Below, piece by piece: positions 13,601 to 25,560 of a DNA stretch of 64,000 nucleotides (its first letter is position 1; every line of letters starts with the position of its first letter). This stretch comes from Opisthocomus hoazin (Eukaryota; Chordata; Aves; Opisthocomiformes; Opisthocomidae): contig NC_134436.1 in the NCBI RefSeq assembly GCF_030867145.1, forward strand, positions 6,572,001 through 6,636,000, written 5' to 3'. Both the position numbers and the translations under genes were made by a program. The notes beneath the pieces are model-generated. The model was not told where the DNA came from. It saw only the letters and a program-made list of their open reading frames with translations, and ran no database searches.

Positions 13601-16600
13601 GCAACTTGGTTTGTTATAGAATCACATAGGTTTTCCCAAAGAGTTTTACTAATCATCAATTACAGCACAGACAGTTCTCGTCTCCCACCAGTGCAATGCT
13701 CACCCACTAATTTTCTTACACACAACTGGCTGGTAGCATAATGGCGAATGGTTTTCCACAACAGCTCGTGCCATCTGAAGGAAACGTAAATCTCCTTTAC
13801 TTCTTAGTTTTCTGAGTTCTCTAAAACTCAGAATAGCTGTTCAGACAGAAAGCAGTATGTTAAGTTTTATCTCCTTATATACTTACATTGTTATACATTT
13901 TCAATTTTTATTGATTTATAAGTAAATCAATAAGATAATTAGAACAAAAAGATTCAATAAGTTTCTGTGAAAATGTCAACGAAGTCAATCTAACCCTGTG
14001 ACTGTAAAATCAATCTTTGATTTTTTTAAATCAACACTTTCCAATAACTTACCCTCATTCTGGAAAGTTCTGGACCAGCACTAACTTTTCACAGACATTT
14101 TAACAGAAGAGATAACTGTACATTGCTAACAGCGGTCCTTTCACCTTCATCCTTTACAACATCAGCATACACGCGCCTTGGCTGTCCCTGCAAATATAAA
14201 GATTAAAAACACGCTCTAAAAAAACAGGAAAGTGGCAATGGGGCTTTATCCTTCTTCTGTCCCTGTCAGTCGCAGGCAGAGGAACCCGAGCTGTGGCTTG
14301 GGTTTTGGAGACAGTGGCAACGTGGTCACGAGAAAACTTGTGGTGTAGGCAAGGAAGGTCACAGGGTTTTGTGAGGAGTGTTCAGGCTGACCAGAATGGC
14401 CTCATTCTTACATTTTTTTTAATCTGGATTCCTGGCCCTGGGTGAGGGCAGTAACCATCTGGGCTGATTTTCTTCTGCAGCTAAACTTCAGATCAGAACT
14501 GACGCCTGCGAGCAAAACGTTGCTTTGTTGTGCTGCAACCCTGTCCCCATCCTTCATTTCGGTTCAAATCCCAACAACAACTAACTTTAAAAGTATTCCA
14601 GGTTTTTAAAGGAAATATTCCCCCCCGCATTGCCAGAAGCACTGCCAGCCTCTTGCAGAAGTCCTTGTCCCGAATGAGGAGCGCAGATTACCTGGGTACC
14701 ACCTTGGCTCTGCCGCGGGCCTCTGCACGCAGCGTGGGGAGCTGCCTACTGTGGCCAAAGGCACCCCCCGGGACAGGACAGTAGGTGAGTTGCCAGGGGG
14801 ATTTCACAGTCAAATATGGCAACTTCTTCTGTGCTTCCAGGAGGCACCTTCCCCCCGTGGGGGTTTCCAGCCAGAGCCCCACAGTGAGTCTGAGTCCCTA
14901 CAACAGCAGATGGAGAAAGACCCACTTCTATTTCGCAAGACAAAAAAGAACGTTTGAACAAAACAGGCTGGAAATAACCACCTCCACTGAGCATCGGGAG
15001 ATCCTCGGTTCATTTGCCATCTCCTGGAGGGTGAGTGGGACAGGTCTCCTGTTTGCAAAGAGCCGGCCTGTCCTGGCCAAGCAGCGGGGGTAGGTCCATT
15101 GCCAGCTCCAATCAGTTAGGACACACAGGATTTCTGCTTATGCAGCTCCCACGCAGTACACACCTGATGTGATCAAGAAACACAAAATTTTGCTTCACTT
15201 CTCTTTCTATGAATTAGAAATAATAAATTTCCTCTAGATTCTGTTCTTCAAAGTTCACTTTCCCTACTTTTAGGTATATTTTAGACATATTTTTAATGAT
15301 TACTCTCATAAAACCTGTTACATGGACCTGTTTTTTTTCATTAGTTCTCAAAGCCAGCTCTTGAGGGTGTTTATGTAGGAAAGTGGTTCAGTTAGCACTA
15401 CGTGACAGCTGACATCTGCCCCTCAGATAATTAAACGTGACCTGCACTGGAATCTGCCTGCTCTGTGGGCTGGCCGTGGCCGTGCACACGGTGGGGGGGT
15501 TCCCGGTGACATCCAGCGCTCCCCGTGAGAGCCCGGCAGGCAGCACTCACCACCGCATGCACAGCCCCTCGCAGCCCAGTCAGACCTGATCTTCTGAAAG
15601 ATAGACTTTTATTTATTGGCTGCATAAACACAAGTTATTTAAGCAGGAGCTGTAAATTATGATGAGGATAATTAATTTTTACAGAAACTAAACCTGTTCT
15701 CCTAGCTGAAAGACAGTGCATGGGATTAGTGCCGCTGACAGGGCACCTAATACGTTAATTCTGAGACGGGCAAGAATCATTACTGGGACACCTCCTGTCA
15801 GCTAACCTAACACCTAGGTCTGTGCTATGATAAGGTACAAGCAGTATTAAAAATTATCAAAAAATTCCAATAATATTGCAAAAAAAATGGCAGCATAACT
15901 TAGAGCAGACATGGGGCTGCTCAGTTCCATTTCATTATTTTTTTTTTCCACATCTAGAATCAGAGTAGCACACATATATACAGACGTGATAAACCTGGAC
16001 TTGTCGAAGGCAAATGCAGGTAAAGGATCTAGACGTTTCTGTACATATATGCTTATCTTAACCTCCCTTTTTCAAAATATTTGAGAGCTATCCCACAGCC
16101 AGGCTATTTCAGGGGCTAAAAACATGGCTGACTTCTTAGAGAGCGATGGGTGTATACGAACAGGAGAGCCCCAAGGAGAGCAGACAGTACCTGACCCTCT
16201 CCATCTAAACCACCCTAACTCCTGACCTGCAAGATGCACGCTTTTGGGACAGTATTCAAAGAGAGAAACTGCCCCTGGAAACCTGTATCTGCTTACCTGT
16301 GCTGGGCAGGCTGGGGTGGCCGCTGCTTGGACGCATAAGGATGTGTCACCGCAGCTGACCTCAAGGCTGTCAGCTAGAGATGAGCGAGTAGCGGGGTTCA
16401 GCTGACACCTGATTTCATTATACTTACTACACGGGTAGTTTATGAAGGGATGGCTGTCCCACAGTGGCCTGTTGTGGCTGATAACCTGCCATGTTAACCT
16501 GAAGATTTGAATACATTGAGGATTTAATACTACCATTACCAATATCTTGCCATTATTTTTTTTTTTTTACTTCAACTGCATTTCTATTATTCTTTAACCT

Positions 16601-18040
16601 TTAATTAGTGTCACACAATTAGCAGCTGTGCCTTCAAATGTATCTAGTAATTTATATTTTTAATAACATTTCTTCTTACAGACTTTCTTAGGTATTCTTT
16701 TCATTTGGCCTAAATGACTGAAGATCATGCTAGATACGAGTCACCTTGTCCCATGTCCTTGTTCTCATCCTCTGCGCTTGTCTGCTGTCACTCTATTACC
16801 TGTCATTAGTTTGAATTTGCTTCACAAAGGCAAAGTAGTTTAAACAATCCCCCGCGCTGAATCGAGGGGCACATGCTGTGGTTTCAGACAGACTGCGGCT
16901 AAGAGGATAACCCAGGATGGAAGGCAGAAAGTTAACCAGCTGCCCTCTTTCCAGCAGGAGCGCTCAGCTCCACTTAGGCTCGGACCCCTCAGAACTGATC
17001 CCGGATATCTGGCTTTAGAGATGGTGATAATCTGGGATTTCTTCCCTCAAAGCAATTCATTAAATTAAATCCAAGTTGCAGACCAATAGCGACCTATTAT
17101 CCCACAGTGCTCCCAGTCACGTCCCACTCTAGCAGGATACAAGCCTTGCTTTCCTCAGCGTGCTGCATGGTTTCTCCATGTTTCTCCATCTCAGATGCAT
17201 CTTCTGGCCTCAAATGCAAGAGAACCGGGTAGCCGATAACTTCTGCTTGTGCACAGAAGTAGATCTTCATTCACTGGCGTATTCAGGCCTCTTCCCTTTC
17301 CGGCTTTGCTGGACCTGCATGGGTAAGCAAAGATTGCAGAATTAATCTCACAGTAAGAAAAAGCTATTACTGCATTCAAGAGCACCTTTTTCACACGCTG
17401 AGTTGTGGCACATGACTCAGTCTCACCTTACCGCGCTCTGGAGGACATCCCCAGGGATGCTGTGGGGACAGCCCTCGTCAGTGCACACCTGCCCTCTGCC
17501 CCCCCCCATCCCACCCATCACCTGCAGCGCCGCAGACCACGTAGGCAGCAGGATGAGATGCTCACCCTGCAACGGTGATGGGCTGAGAATAAAATCAGAG
17601 GTGTCTAATGTCTCACAGCAGTAACTAAGACTTCAGGCAGCCACTTGAGCAAAACTGATGCTGAAAAATGAATAAAAAGCATACGCACGTGCCGGTGAGC
17701 GAGAGCATCCTTTGCCTAGCAGCAGCTGGGCGCACTTCACAGCTAGCGAGAGGCCCTGAACAGGCAGCTTCAACGCCTTTTCCTCGCAGGGACGGCAAGA
17801 AGTCGGGTCTGGCATTCTCCAGAGGGACCTGCTGTCTCTGCTGTCCCCGGCCGCTCGCTCCCTGTCTGTGCGGCCAAGGGCTGGCCGGGGGAGCGGGCAG
17901 CTGGACAACGCCACCTGCTTAGGCACCGGAGGGAGACCAATACATGGTTCACACAGACATCTTTATTTTCATGAGAATGTTCTTTTTCCTGGGATGTGCT
18001 GGTAGACAGATTATACCCTACAGAACAGAGTTTAGCAAAT

Positions 18041-18083
18041 TTTATATATACATATATGTATATATGTACGCACATATATATAG
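18041..18083. repeat. TA/CA-type microsatellite, imperfect
   Basis: A mixed TATATA, CATATATG and CACATATATATA tract of about 43 bases, partly self-complementary, in the intergenic region downstream of KCNIP1. Confidence 0.9.
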
Positions 18084-18418
18084 TCTTGCAAAATTTCTTC
18101 TGCGTTTCTCCATGTGTCAGAACGGACGTTTACAACGAACCGGAGCAAAAGGGACACTGCGAGGTTTTGTTTTATTTTTCTTATCGCTAAAATAAAAGAG
18201 TGCTTGCATTTTTCTTCGACTCCATTGCCTGTTCTCCTGGTTATGCTTAAGCAAAGAGGCATGTGTATAAGCTTTCGGTTTTTGATACTCCGAGATACTA
18301 TCAGTGATGCAGGTAGAAGGTTTCTGAACTCCTGTTTACACAAGGGCCAGCCTGTCAGTTAGGTGTATGTCACTGCACTGAATATAAGAGCACCCCTGAA
18401 TCAGCGATGCAAATAAAT

Positions 18419-18440
18419 CATTAGCATGCAAATGCTAATG
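18419..18440. promoter_or_regulatory. Perfect inverted repeat containing a POU octamer
   Basis: The arms cattagcat and atgctaatg are perfect reverse complements separated by gcaa. The centre forms the octamer ATGCAAAT at 18426-18433, and a second octamer on the same strand lies at 18407-18414. Octamers are established POU-domain (Oct, Brn) binding sites and ATTAG/CTAAT are homeodomain-type cores. A regulatory role is inferred only from the motifs. Confidence 0.35.
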
Positions 18441-18547
18441 CTCACAGCACGGTTCAGCAGTTTAACAGCCTCTATGCAGACAGATACGTGTTTGTAACAG
18501 TCCCGCTTTTAAAAGTTTCCCTGTAAATTTTTAACCTGACAGTGTCC

Positions 18548-18605
18548 CTTAAGAAAGAAGTACACACTGGGCTTAAGAAAGAAGTACACACTGGGCTTAA
18601 GAAAG
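18548..18605. repeat. 24-base tandem duplication (2.4 copies)
   Basis: The unit begins cttaagaaagaagtac and ends acactggg. It occurs at 18548-18571 and 18572-18595 without a mismatch, followed by a 10-base partial copy. Perfect identity suggests a recent duplication or ongoing slippage. Confidence 0.95.
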
Positions 18606-21600
18606 GATATCCTCCTACAGATATTTTCTTTTTCTTATTAAACCCAACAATTATAAAATCATTCAACAAAATTTAAAAGAAATTGCTGTTGGAGAACAGC
18701 ATTTGTAAGAGTGAAGATATGCGCTGCTGCTCCACTAACATGGCTTTAGTTATCACAATTTACATTATTTTGCACATTTCCTTAGGTCTTTCATGGCACC
18801 TCCGTGAAGAAGTTTGTTACACTGCTGCTACCACCATATTGGAGATGACACAAGGGCACAAAGATGCTTGTTCTCAACCTGTGTCACAGCCAGGCAATGC
18901 CAAAGGTCTGCACACAATGCTTGAGCCTTAGGATATCCAGACCCCCAGGCTGCAGCTTGGCTCGTGGTTGCTCGCAGCGTTGCAACGCATTCGAAGTAAC
19001 AGGAAAACAAACATCGACAGTAACAGGCACGTTACATTTTTTTTGCATTATCATTAATCACATTCCTATTTTTCAGCAGATTGTTGCCTAAAATGCGTCA
19101 GAAATGCTTTTTTTAGAAAATGCTGGCACGAAGATGCAGAGTAATGTTTGTAACTAATGGAACAGTCAGACTAATGATTCGGAAGTTATTTAAACATTCA
19201 CAACTTTGAGAAATTTTGCACAGCTGACAGCACTGACAGATAGTCTAACTGTAACTTAAGAGCCAGCACAGTAAGTACCTTGCACACACTGGCAGTAGGA
19301 TTTATGACGGTATGAGATCAGAACAGCATACTATGTTTTATTTAGAAAGCCGTAGTAGTAAGTATTTGCCATAAATATTGCAAGCCCCATTTATAAGCAA
19401 TGGGAGGCCTTGCAAGTTTACAAAGTAACATTCATGGAAAACATAAAAAACAAACCCAAAGACATTTCCATGCAGAGTATGATTCTCCCACAGTCACTGG
19501 ATCTCTGTCGTCTGTTGGCTGGAGCACACGCGCTGCATAAACACGTGCTGCTCACGGAAAACCCTGCGGCCTCCCACGCACTGATGCATACCAGCCTCTG
19601 GCTGAGGTCAGTGGGATCAGACACAAACACAGGGTAATAAATGGCTTCACAAAGGCAGTGACTCTGCCACAGACAGAACTTTTAACTAGAGCTCTGTGAA
19701 AATACAAGTGTTGTGTGTCACTTTGCCCATCCTTCTATCTCGGCTACAACGGACTTGAAGCGGACTAGAGAGGCAGCAACCCAGGGCTGAACATCAGGCA
19801 CGTGCAGGTGGAGTCCGGACTCCCGGAGACTGAAACCAAGCTGGTTATGCCTCAAGGGCAGAATCAGGGCCAGAGCGGCTTGCAGCGTCTCCCTCTCCGC
19901 CTAACGCACCCCCATCGTCACTGGGAGCTGAAAACTGACACTGGAGCAGAAAAGGAGATGCCAGAACTGCAGGGTCACTAGTGGGAGCCTGATTTCAGCA
20001 ATGCTCTTCAGCATCTACCAAGAGTAACATCCACACGTTTGCGTGTTGCCAAACCAGGGCCATGCTCAGAGAGCAGTTACAGCCCCTACGACACGGGCAG
20101 CCCCACGCCAGCCCTGCAGCGCTTCTGCTAGCGGAGACACAGAAAACATAGCTGAGGCCAAATTCACCACAGGAACAGCTTCAGGGACCACGGCATCATG
20201 CAACTAACAATGTTTTCTTTCGAAAAGGGCAGATTCAAAACTTTTCAGGCTGTACGTGCCATCTCAGGAGCACGCTTTGAGCAACACTGCTAGAGGAGCA
20301 AGGCACTGTGCTAACCCAGTGCAAATGCTTGTTTTCCATTACCCTGACCACTTTTCCCTCAGCTGAAGTTAACTGCTTAGACTGGTAATCAATAGATGCT
20401 TTTTTGGTGTGGGGGAAAAAAATGCAGGCTATTTATTATATTAAATTCTGTCATTTGCTCAAATGATTGCATGAAGAATCAAGGACAGCGTATACATTGT
20501 ACCTTATTTCAGGTACAAGTAATGCCTTTATCAAGTGCCTATTAAATGAAAATTAAATGGACAATACTGGAAAACTGGAGGACATGGCTACTGTCACAGC
20601 ACCGCATCACTTCTGCGAACCACAGCACATTATTGGAGTTGCTATGCTCTGTGTCATTGCTAGGGAAGAATTGATTAAGGGTATTTGTATAAAAGGCAAT
20701 AAACAGAATAGACTAGGATGTCCTTCCTGCATCTATGTAACTCCACACACTTGAACAGCACTTGTGATGAGTGAGGAACTGAAAGGAATAAAGGTAAGAC
20801 TACAAAGAAGTGTCTGGAGGAGCACAGTAAAAGGGGAAAAATGTCCCATCTTGGGGAATTAGCATAGCATTACACTAGTACTGGTCAGACCTACTTCTAT
20901 AATCAGGAATACTTCAATAGATTACGTTTTTATAAAATATAGGGCTACAGAAATGAGGCATTCTATATATTTTGTATTATAAAAAGCTTCCACTTACATA
21001 ATTTTTAAAATATATCTTCACTGCTAACAGTATATTTGTAATATAGTATCTGATATAATAAAAATATATGCTTACTGGATGGGTGTGATACAGCACTACG
21101 GCAGGGACTTTCCTTTCTGTGTGGTCTGAGCAGCTGGAAAAGTTGGCTGTTCCCTCCTTCCCTTGGTTTCTCAGCCATCGGCCGCCTGGAGACTGCAACG
21201 GCACTCTGGTGCTTTAGCTTTCTTAAGAGCCCTCTGCAAAGTAGGCTCCGACGTGTTCCTCAGCTGACAAATAATCTACTGGGCAAATTCCAACCTTGGT
21301 GTAAATTCGCTACATAATTCTATCCGTTTTACTAATTAAAAAACCAAAACCCCCAAACCAATGCTCTATTTGGCATTAGGAAGGAAATGGGACTTGTACA
21401 AGTCATGCAACTGCCTTGTAGGAAAAAAGATTTTGCTATAGAGAATGTTAAATTACCCAAAGGGATGTGCGGGCCTGGCAGCTGATTCTGAGATGTAGCT
21501 CCCAATTAAACTCACAGGGCACTTTGTGGCTGCCAAGGTCTGTGTGTGGAAACACAGCTGCATCACCTGGGCCCTTTTCTGCGCTAAGTAAAACTGGAAA

Positions 21601-22329
21601 GCTTAAATAAATCCATAAAGTGGGAAACCCTTTACTGAAACTTCCAATGGAAAAATACAAATGTTCAAATGATGAATCTAGGAAGCATGTGCCAAACTAC
21701 TCCGAAAGGACCATAGCACATGACCATGGTGCTGCTGAGACACACACTGGAGAAACACTGGGTGTCCCACCACGTACTGGGATTGTGGAGGGCGGCTGGG
21801 ACCAGAGCAGATATTCTTCTTCCTCTACCAGCCCTTATAAACCTGCCCGGTCTTGCAAGAACTTACCATCACTGAACAGGATTTGTTCTGTAGTTTGGAA
21901 TTTATATGTGCAACACACGTTTTGCTCCTTTTTGGCTCACCCTGGCATAAAAATCCTCTATTTAACATGTTCAGGAAAAACTCCACCGTACTCGGCATGG
22001 TGGCACCAGTGCACGTGAGAGGAGAAGCGGCATCTGCAGAAATGGGGCTATTGGCTACAGAGGCTGTCTGCTTAATGTCCTAGGTACATTTACTGTTCAT
22101 TTTTTACAGACTTCTCTGGTAGATTTGACTTTTGTCAAAGCAGATTAATGGCAAAGCATCCATAAACCATTTTGCCGCATGGGAGTATGGACTGAGCTTT
22201 TCACTTGCAATAGATGGCCGAGTAAGCTATCGACATGTGCTATCAAACGTAATCAAGCTTGCTAGATTAAAAGCAGGACTTGTGCCTAGCAAACAATGCT
22301 GTATGTTACTCATTGAACTTCGAGCAGCA

Positions 22330-22568
22330 GTTCTCTCTTGTCAGGTTTTATTAAAATATTCACATGCTTCCAAAACGAAACAAAGGTCCACCGGTGTCTC
22401 CTGGGCAGAAGAGGTGGTGATCAGTTGCATTCGGTCGCCATTTGGTTGGAGATGTCATACAAAATCCTCACACGCTGAACATGGCTGAATCGTAAAAAGC
22501 TTTCACCCAGAAAGGTTGTCTTTGTTACACAGAAAGTCTCTGATTCCTCCGGCGCTCGCCAGACACGG
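22330..22568 (-). other. KCNIP1: KCNIP1 3' UTR (proximal, putative)
   Basis: This sequence directly follows the TAA stop on the minus strand. It has no further coding continuation and reaches an AATAAA hexamer about 220 bases downstream. The left limit is set 17 bases past the hexamer as an approximate cleavage position. Mammalian KCNIP1 messages can have longer 3' ends, so distal poly(A) use below 22330 is possible. Confidence 0.45.
22347..22352 (-). terminator. Poly(A) signal AATAAA, candidate for KCNIP1
   Basis: On the minus strand the sequence reads ttttAATAAAacctgacaag, the first canonical hexamer after the KCNIP1 stop codon. A CA dinucleotide follows at a suitable distance. There is no strong GU-rich block directly downstream, so usage is uncertain. 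Confidence 0.4.
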
Positions 22569-22616
22569 TTACATCACGTTCTCAAAGAGCTGTAAGGATC
22601 GCATGATATTGTCGTC
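22569..22616 (-). CDS. KCNIP1: KCNIP1 terminal coding exon (exon 8) with stop
   Basis: Acceptor gttgcttgcag is followed by 15 codons, DDNIMRSLQLFENVM, and a TAA stop at 22569-22571. The segment follows in frame from ...SCQE of exon 7. It is the C-terminal helix that, in known KChIP structures, packs into the hydrophobic groove and is displaced when Kv4 binds. Asp-Asp-Asn-Ile with Ser-Leu-Gln and a terminal Met are KChIP1 features. The antepenultimate region reads FENVM where I recall FQNVM for mammalian KChIP1. Transcription continues below 22569 into the 3' UTR. Confidence 0.97.
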   Translation of the reverse strand, partial: DDNIMRSLQLFENVM

Positions 22617-24938
22617 CTGCAAGCAACGAGATGACATTTCCGTAAGACCAGCACTGACAAGCACGACGCATAACTTTGCATGGCACAGGAGGGGCTCTGC
22701 AGCTGCCACTGCAGTCAGCCTTGCTCTCACCATGCTTTTCATCCTCAATGAGCTGGAACTGATTCAGGGATCAGGTCCAGATTCAGCAAAGCAGTTATCT
22801 CTTACTTTGGTACCTTAGCTGGTTTGAGGCATGCAAGCACAGGATCTTCTCACAAGCTTGACGTTTAGCACGGGTTGTGCTTTGCTGAAGAAAACCAGAC
22901 ATCAGCATTGAGCTGGTGATGGTACTGAACCCTCAGACTTTGGTGCCCAACTGCATTTCATTGATCCTGAACATGCACATAAGCACTTAGCTAATACGCT
23001 TCAAAAGTCCAAATGAAATTGCAGGTTTTGAACTGATAAGCAAGCTGCCTTGAAGGACCACTTCATCCCAGAAATACAGCCAGCTCAAACCCCAAATACA
23101 TGCCATCTCAGCCTCTCCGAGGTTCCTAGATCCAAATGAGAAAGTTGGAGACACACAAGGGGAATCCCAGATTGTTTCTCATGAAGTCTCAAAGTTGTAC
23201 TTCAAGGTAATAACCAAAGTAATATTCAAAAACATAAGGATGGTTCCCCCCCCGCGAATACTGTTATTCCAAAAGCTAGAATAACTGTTTGCCTGTAATA
23301 TGAAAATTATTTTCCACATTGAGCAACTTAAGAGATCTATTGCATCTCATTCCTCTATCTTATTTTGAGGCTGCATCCATCTATCTCACTTCCAACACAG
23401 TTTGGTGGGTACTAGCACAAGGTATCGCCTTCGGTGGGAAACCAATCTTCCTCTCTGAAGCAATGTTAGGAGTTCACTGCCCATAAGCCATATCCTCAGA
23501 GGTGGTAGAGGTAAGCACTCTAGTGCACTTTGGTTTGTTTTTCTTAATGAAAAAAAAAAACATCTTAGTGTTGCAGGCTGCTCCTGTCTGCCAGGAAACC
23601 ACACACGACAGCGCACCAGTCTGCACAGCTCCTAGTGCGGGTATGTCAACAGAAGGAACCAAACCCAGCTAGGGCAGAGCATGAAACAATCTCTAACAGT
23701 TAAAAGTAAGGTAACGCTGCTTCAATACTGAGACCACTAACCACACACATCCAGCGTGAAGGCAAATCACATGAACGCGAAGAATAATACACACCACAAG
23801 TGCTCAAATTAAAGATGAGGCCAAAAGTAAGATAAACCATCAGGAAGGACCAAGAATGAAGCAAATGAAAAAAAAAATTAGCCTTGTGTTATGCATCTGC
23901 TAACAAGGATTTCGTCTCCTGAAGTCTTTGTCTGAGAAGTAACCTGGATATTGCGAGAGCCAGACTTCACAGAGAAACACCGGGAAGCCAGCCGAGCCCT
24001 CCCCAGTGAGCGTCTTCCCATTGCTCAGGTACAGAAGAGCTGTCTGACTGCAGAACGGGAAAGATTTTTCCAGGGAAAGCAAAATACGCAGGAGGGCTGA
24101 TATGCAATTATTTGCACCAATGTAAACTTTCTAAAATGCAGCGGCCATTACTGATCAAGTATTAGAGATATCTCTGAGCAAATATTCACTCAGTTAATTC
24201 CAGTTTGCAGACACTTGGCCAATTGCATGTTAATATAGATGCTTGTCTTTGTGCCAGTGCTGAGCTGAAAGTACTAGCAAATATTTATTATAGCCAACCT
24301 AATGTAAGGAATTTGCAAGAGAGCTTATTTCCAAAACAGAAAAAAAAATATCATTGCTATGATGACAGCATTCGCTTTTAATGTCTGAGCATGAAAACAT
24401 CAACTGGTTTTATAAATCAGTGCTGTAACTACAAGATTTTGAGAGACCTTTGGCTCTGGGCAGTTCCAGCAATGTGGTACCTGCTAGTGACATCCAGGGG
24501 CAGCACACAGAGACAACAGCAGCCTTTTAAAAAAAGAAAAAAAAGCCAACCAAAACCAACCCAAACAAAAAGCCAACACCCGCACCCACCCCCAAACATA
24601 ACCCTAAGAAAGGTTAAGGGCATGATGAGCTTTCTCTAGAGTTACCCACTTGTCTAGAGAATCAGGTACTGCAGTTCACTCGGGGAAAATACAAACCCCG
24701 GCCACCCGCACTGGAAATGAAAAGGCCCTCTCCCATGATTGACCTGACCCTGCTTCCCTCTCCAGTCACAGACTTCACAGAGCACCACTAGAAACTCAGC
24801 CTTGGAGCCCTTTTTTTCAGAGCAAAGGAAACCTGGGATCCTGAGCAGCACCTTGTTTCAAATGGAGTTTGTCCAAAGGGAAGGCAAATGCAGTGACATG
24901 AGCAAGACCTTTCACTGCAGTTAGAATTTTGTCCTTAC
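22617..24938 (-). other. KCNIP1 intron 7
   Basis: This 2.3 kb intron lies between the EF4 exon and the terminal exon, with GT (24937-24938) and AG (22617-22618) ends. It holds short A-runs (for example 23550-23560 and 23869-23878) and a purine/pyrimidine-skewed stretch at 24526-24602 rich in CCAAC and CCCAA words. A complex AT-rich segment lies at 24100-24340 (see findings). No extra exon was recognised. Confidence 0.9.
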
Positions 24939-25001
24939 CTCCTGACATGATTCAATAAACTCATCTAAAGTTACAACACCATCTTTGTTTTTATCCATTT
25001 T
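24939..25001 (-). CDS. KCNIP1: KCNIP1 exon 7 (EF-hand 4)
   Basis: The 63-base exon has 21 complete codons, acceptor attttgcag and donor GAG|GTAAGG. It encodes [20 protein letters not shown] then E. It holds the complete EF4 loop [12 protein letters not shown], with oxygen ligands at positions 1, 3, 5 and 12, a canonical high-affinity calcium site. The intron upstream is only 559 bases, the shortest of the gene. [10 protein letters not shown] here versus the IVTLDEFLES I recall for mammalian KChIP1 are conservative hydrophobic swaps. The TLDE of KChIP1 is retained, against TIDE in KChIP4. Confidence 0.98.
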
Positions 25002-25560
25002 CTGCAAAATAAGAAAAAAAATGGTTTCCATAGGTAACACCGCAGTTGTAATACCTTAGTTGATGGAACCTGAATAAACCTAGGGCACTTCACAAGCTTA
25101 GCTTACAGACTCAGCGTCATCAGGTAAATTTGCCGACTGCTAAGGACTTGTTTACTCCGGTATTTGGAGCACTTTTGAGGTCATCTCCAACTATTCCTTC
25201 CTTTACATACACACCAACCTCCGCCCTTATTACATCGTTTCTTTATTCACCACCTCACCAACTGCCACCCACATTCCTGTCTCTCTTTATGGGCAGTTGA
25301 GAGAAGCAGCACGGAAGGGCTGCAACACGTGCAGAGGCTTCAGACTTGCTGGATGTGGCACATCCCAAGCCAAAGGGTTGGGCTGAGAGACAAATGGAGC
25401 CAGGAAACCAGCAGACACCGTAGTGTTAAGGCTGAATGGCTCCTAGGGTTTATTTCGGAATATATAGCGGCGCACAGGATTGAACCTGGGGCTAACCTTA
25501 CAGTAAAGTATATCAGTGCACAGCTCAAGAGTTAAGAAAAACACATAAAAAATCAAGTAC
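25002..25560 (-). other. KCNIP1 intron 6
   Basis: This 559-base intron has consensus ends and a T-rich acceptor tract before exon 7. Nothing else is recognised inside it. Confidence 0.93.

Larger units (their letters stand above)
14201..22329. other. Intergenic sequence downstream of KCNIP1
   Basis: No coding exon is recognised. The block holds a T-run near 16555-16569, the TA/CA microsatellite, the octamer palindrome and the 24-base tandem repeat (all 18.0-18.6 kb). A complex AT-rich stretch lies at 15640-15860. Distal KCNIP1 3' UTR may extend into its right edge. Confidence 0.55.
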
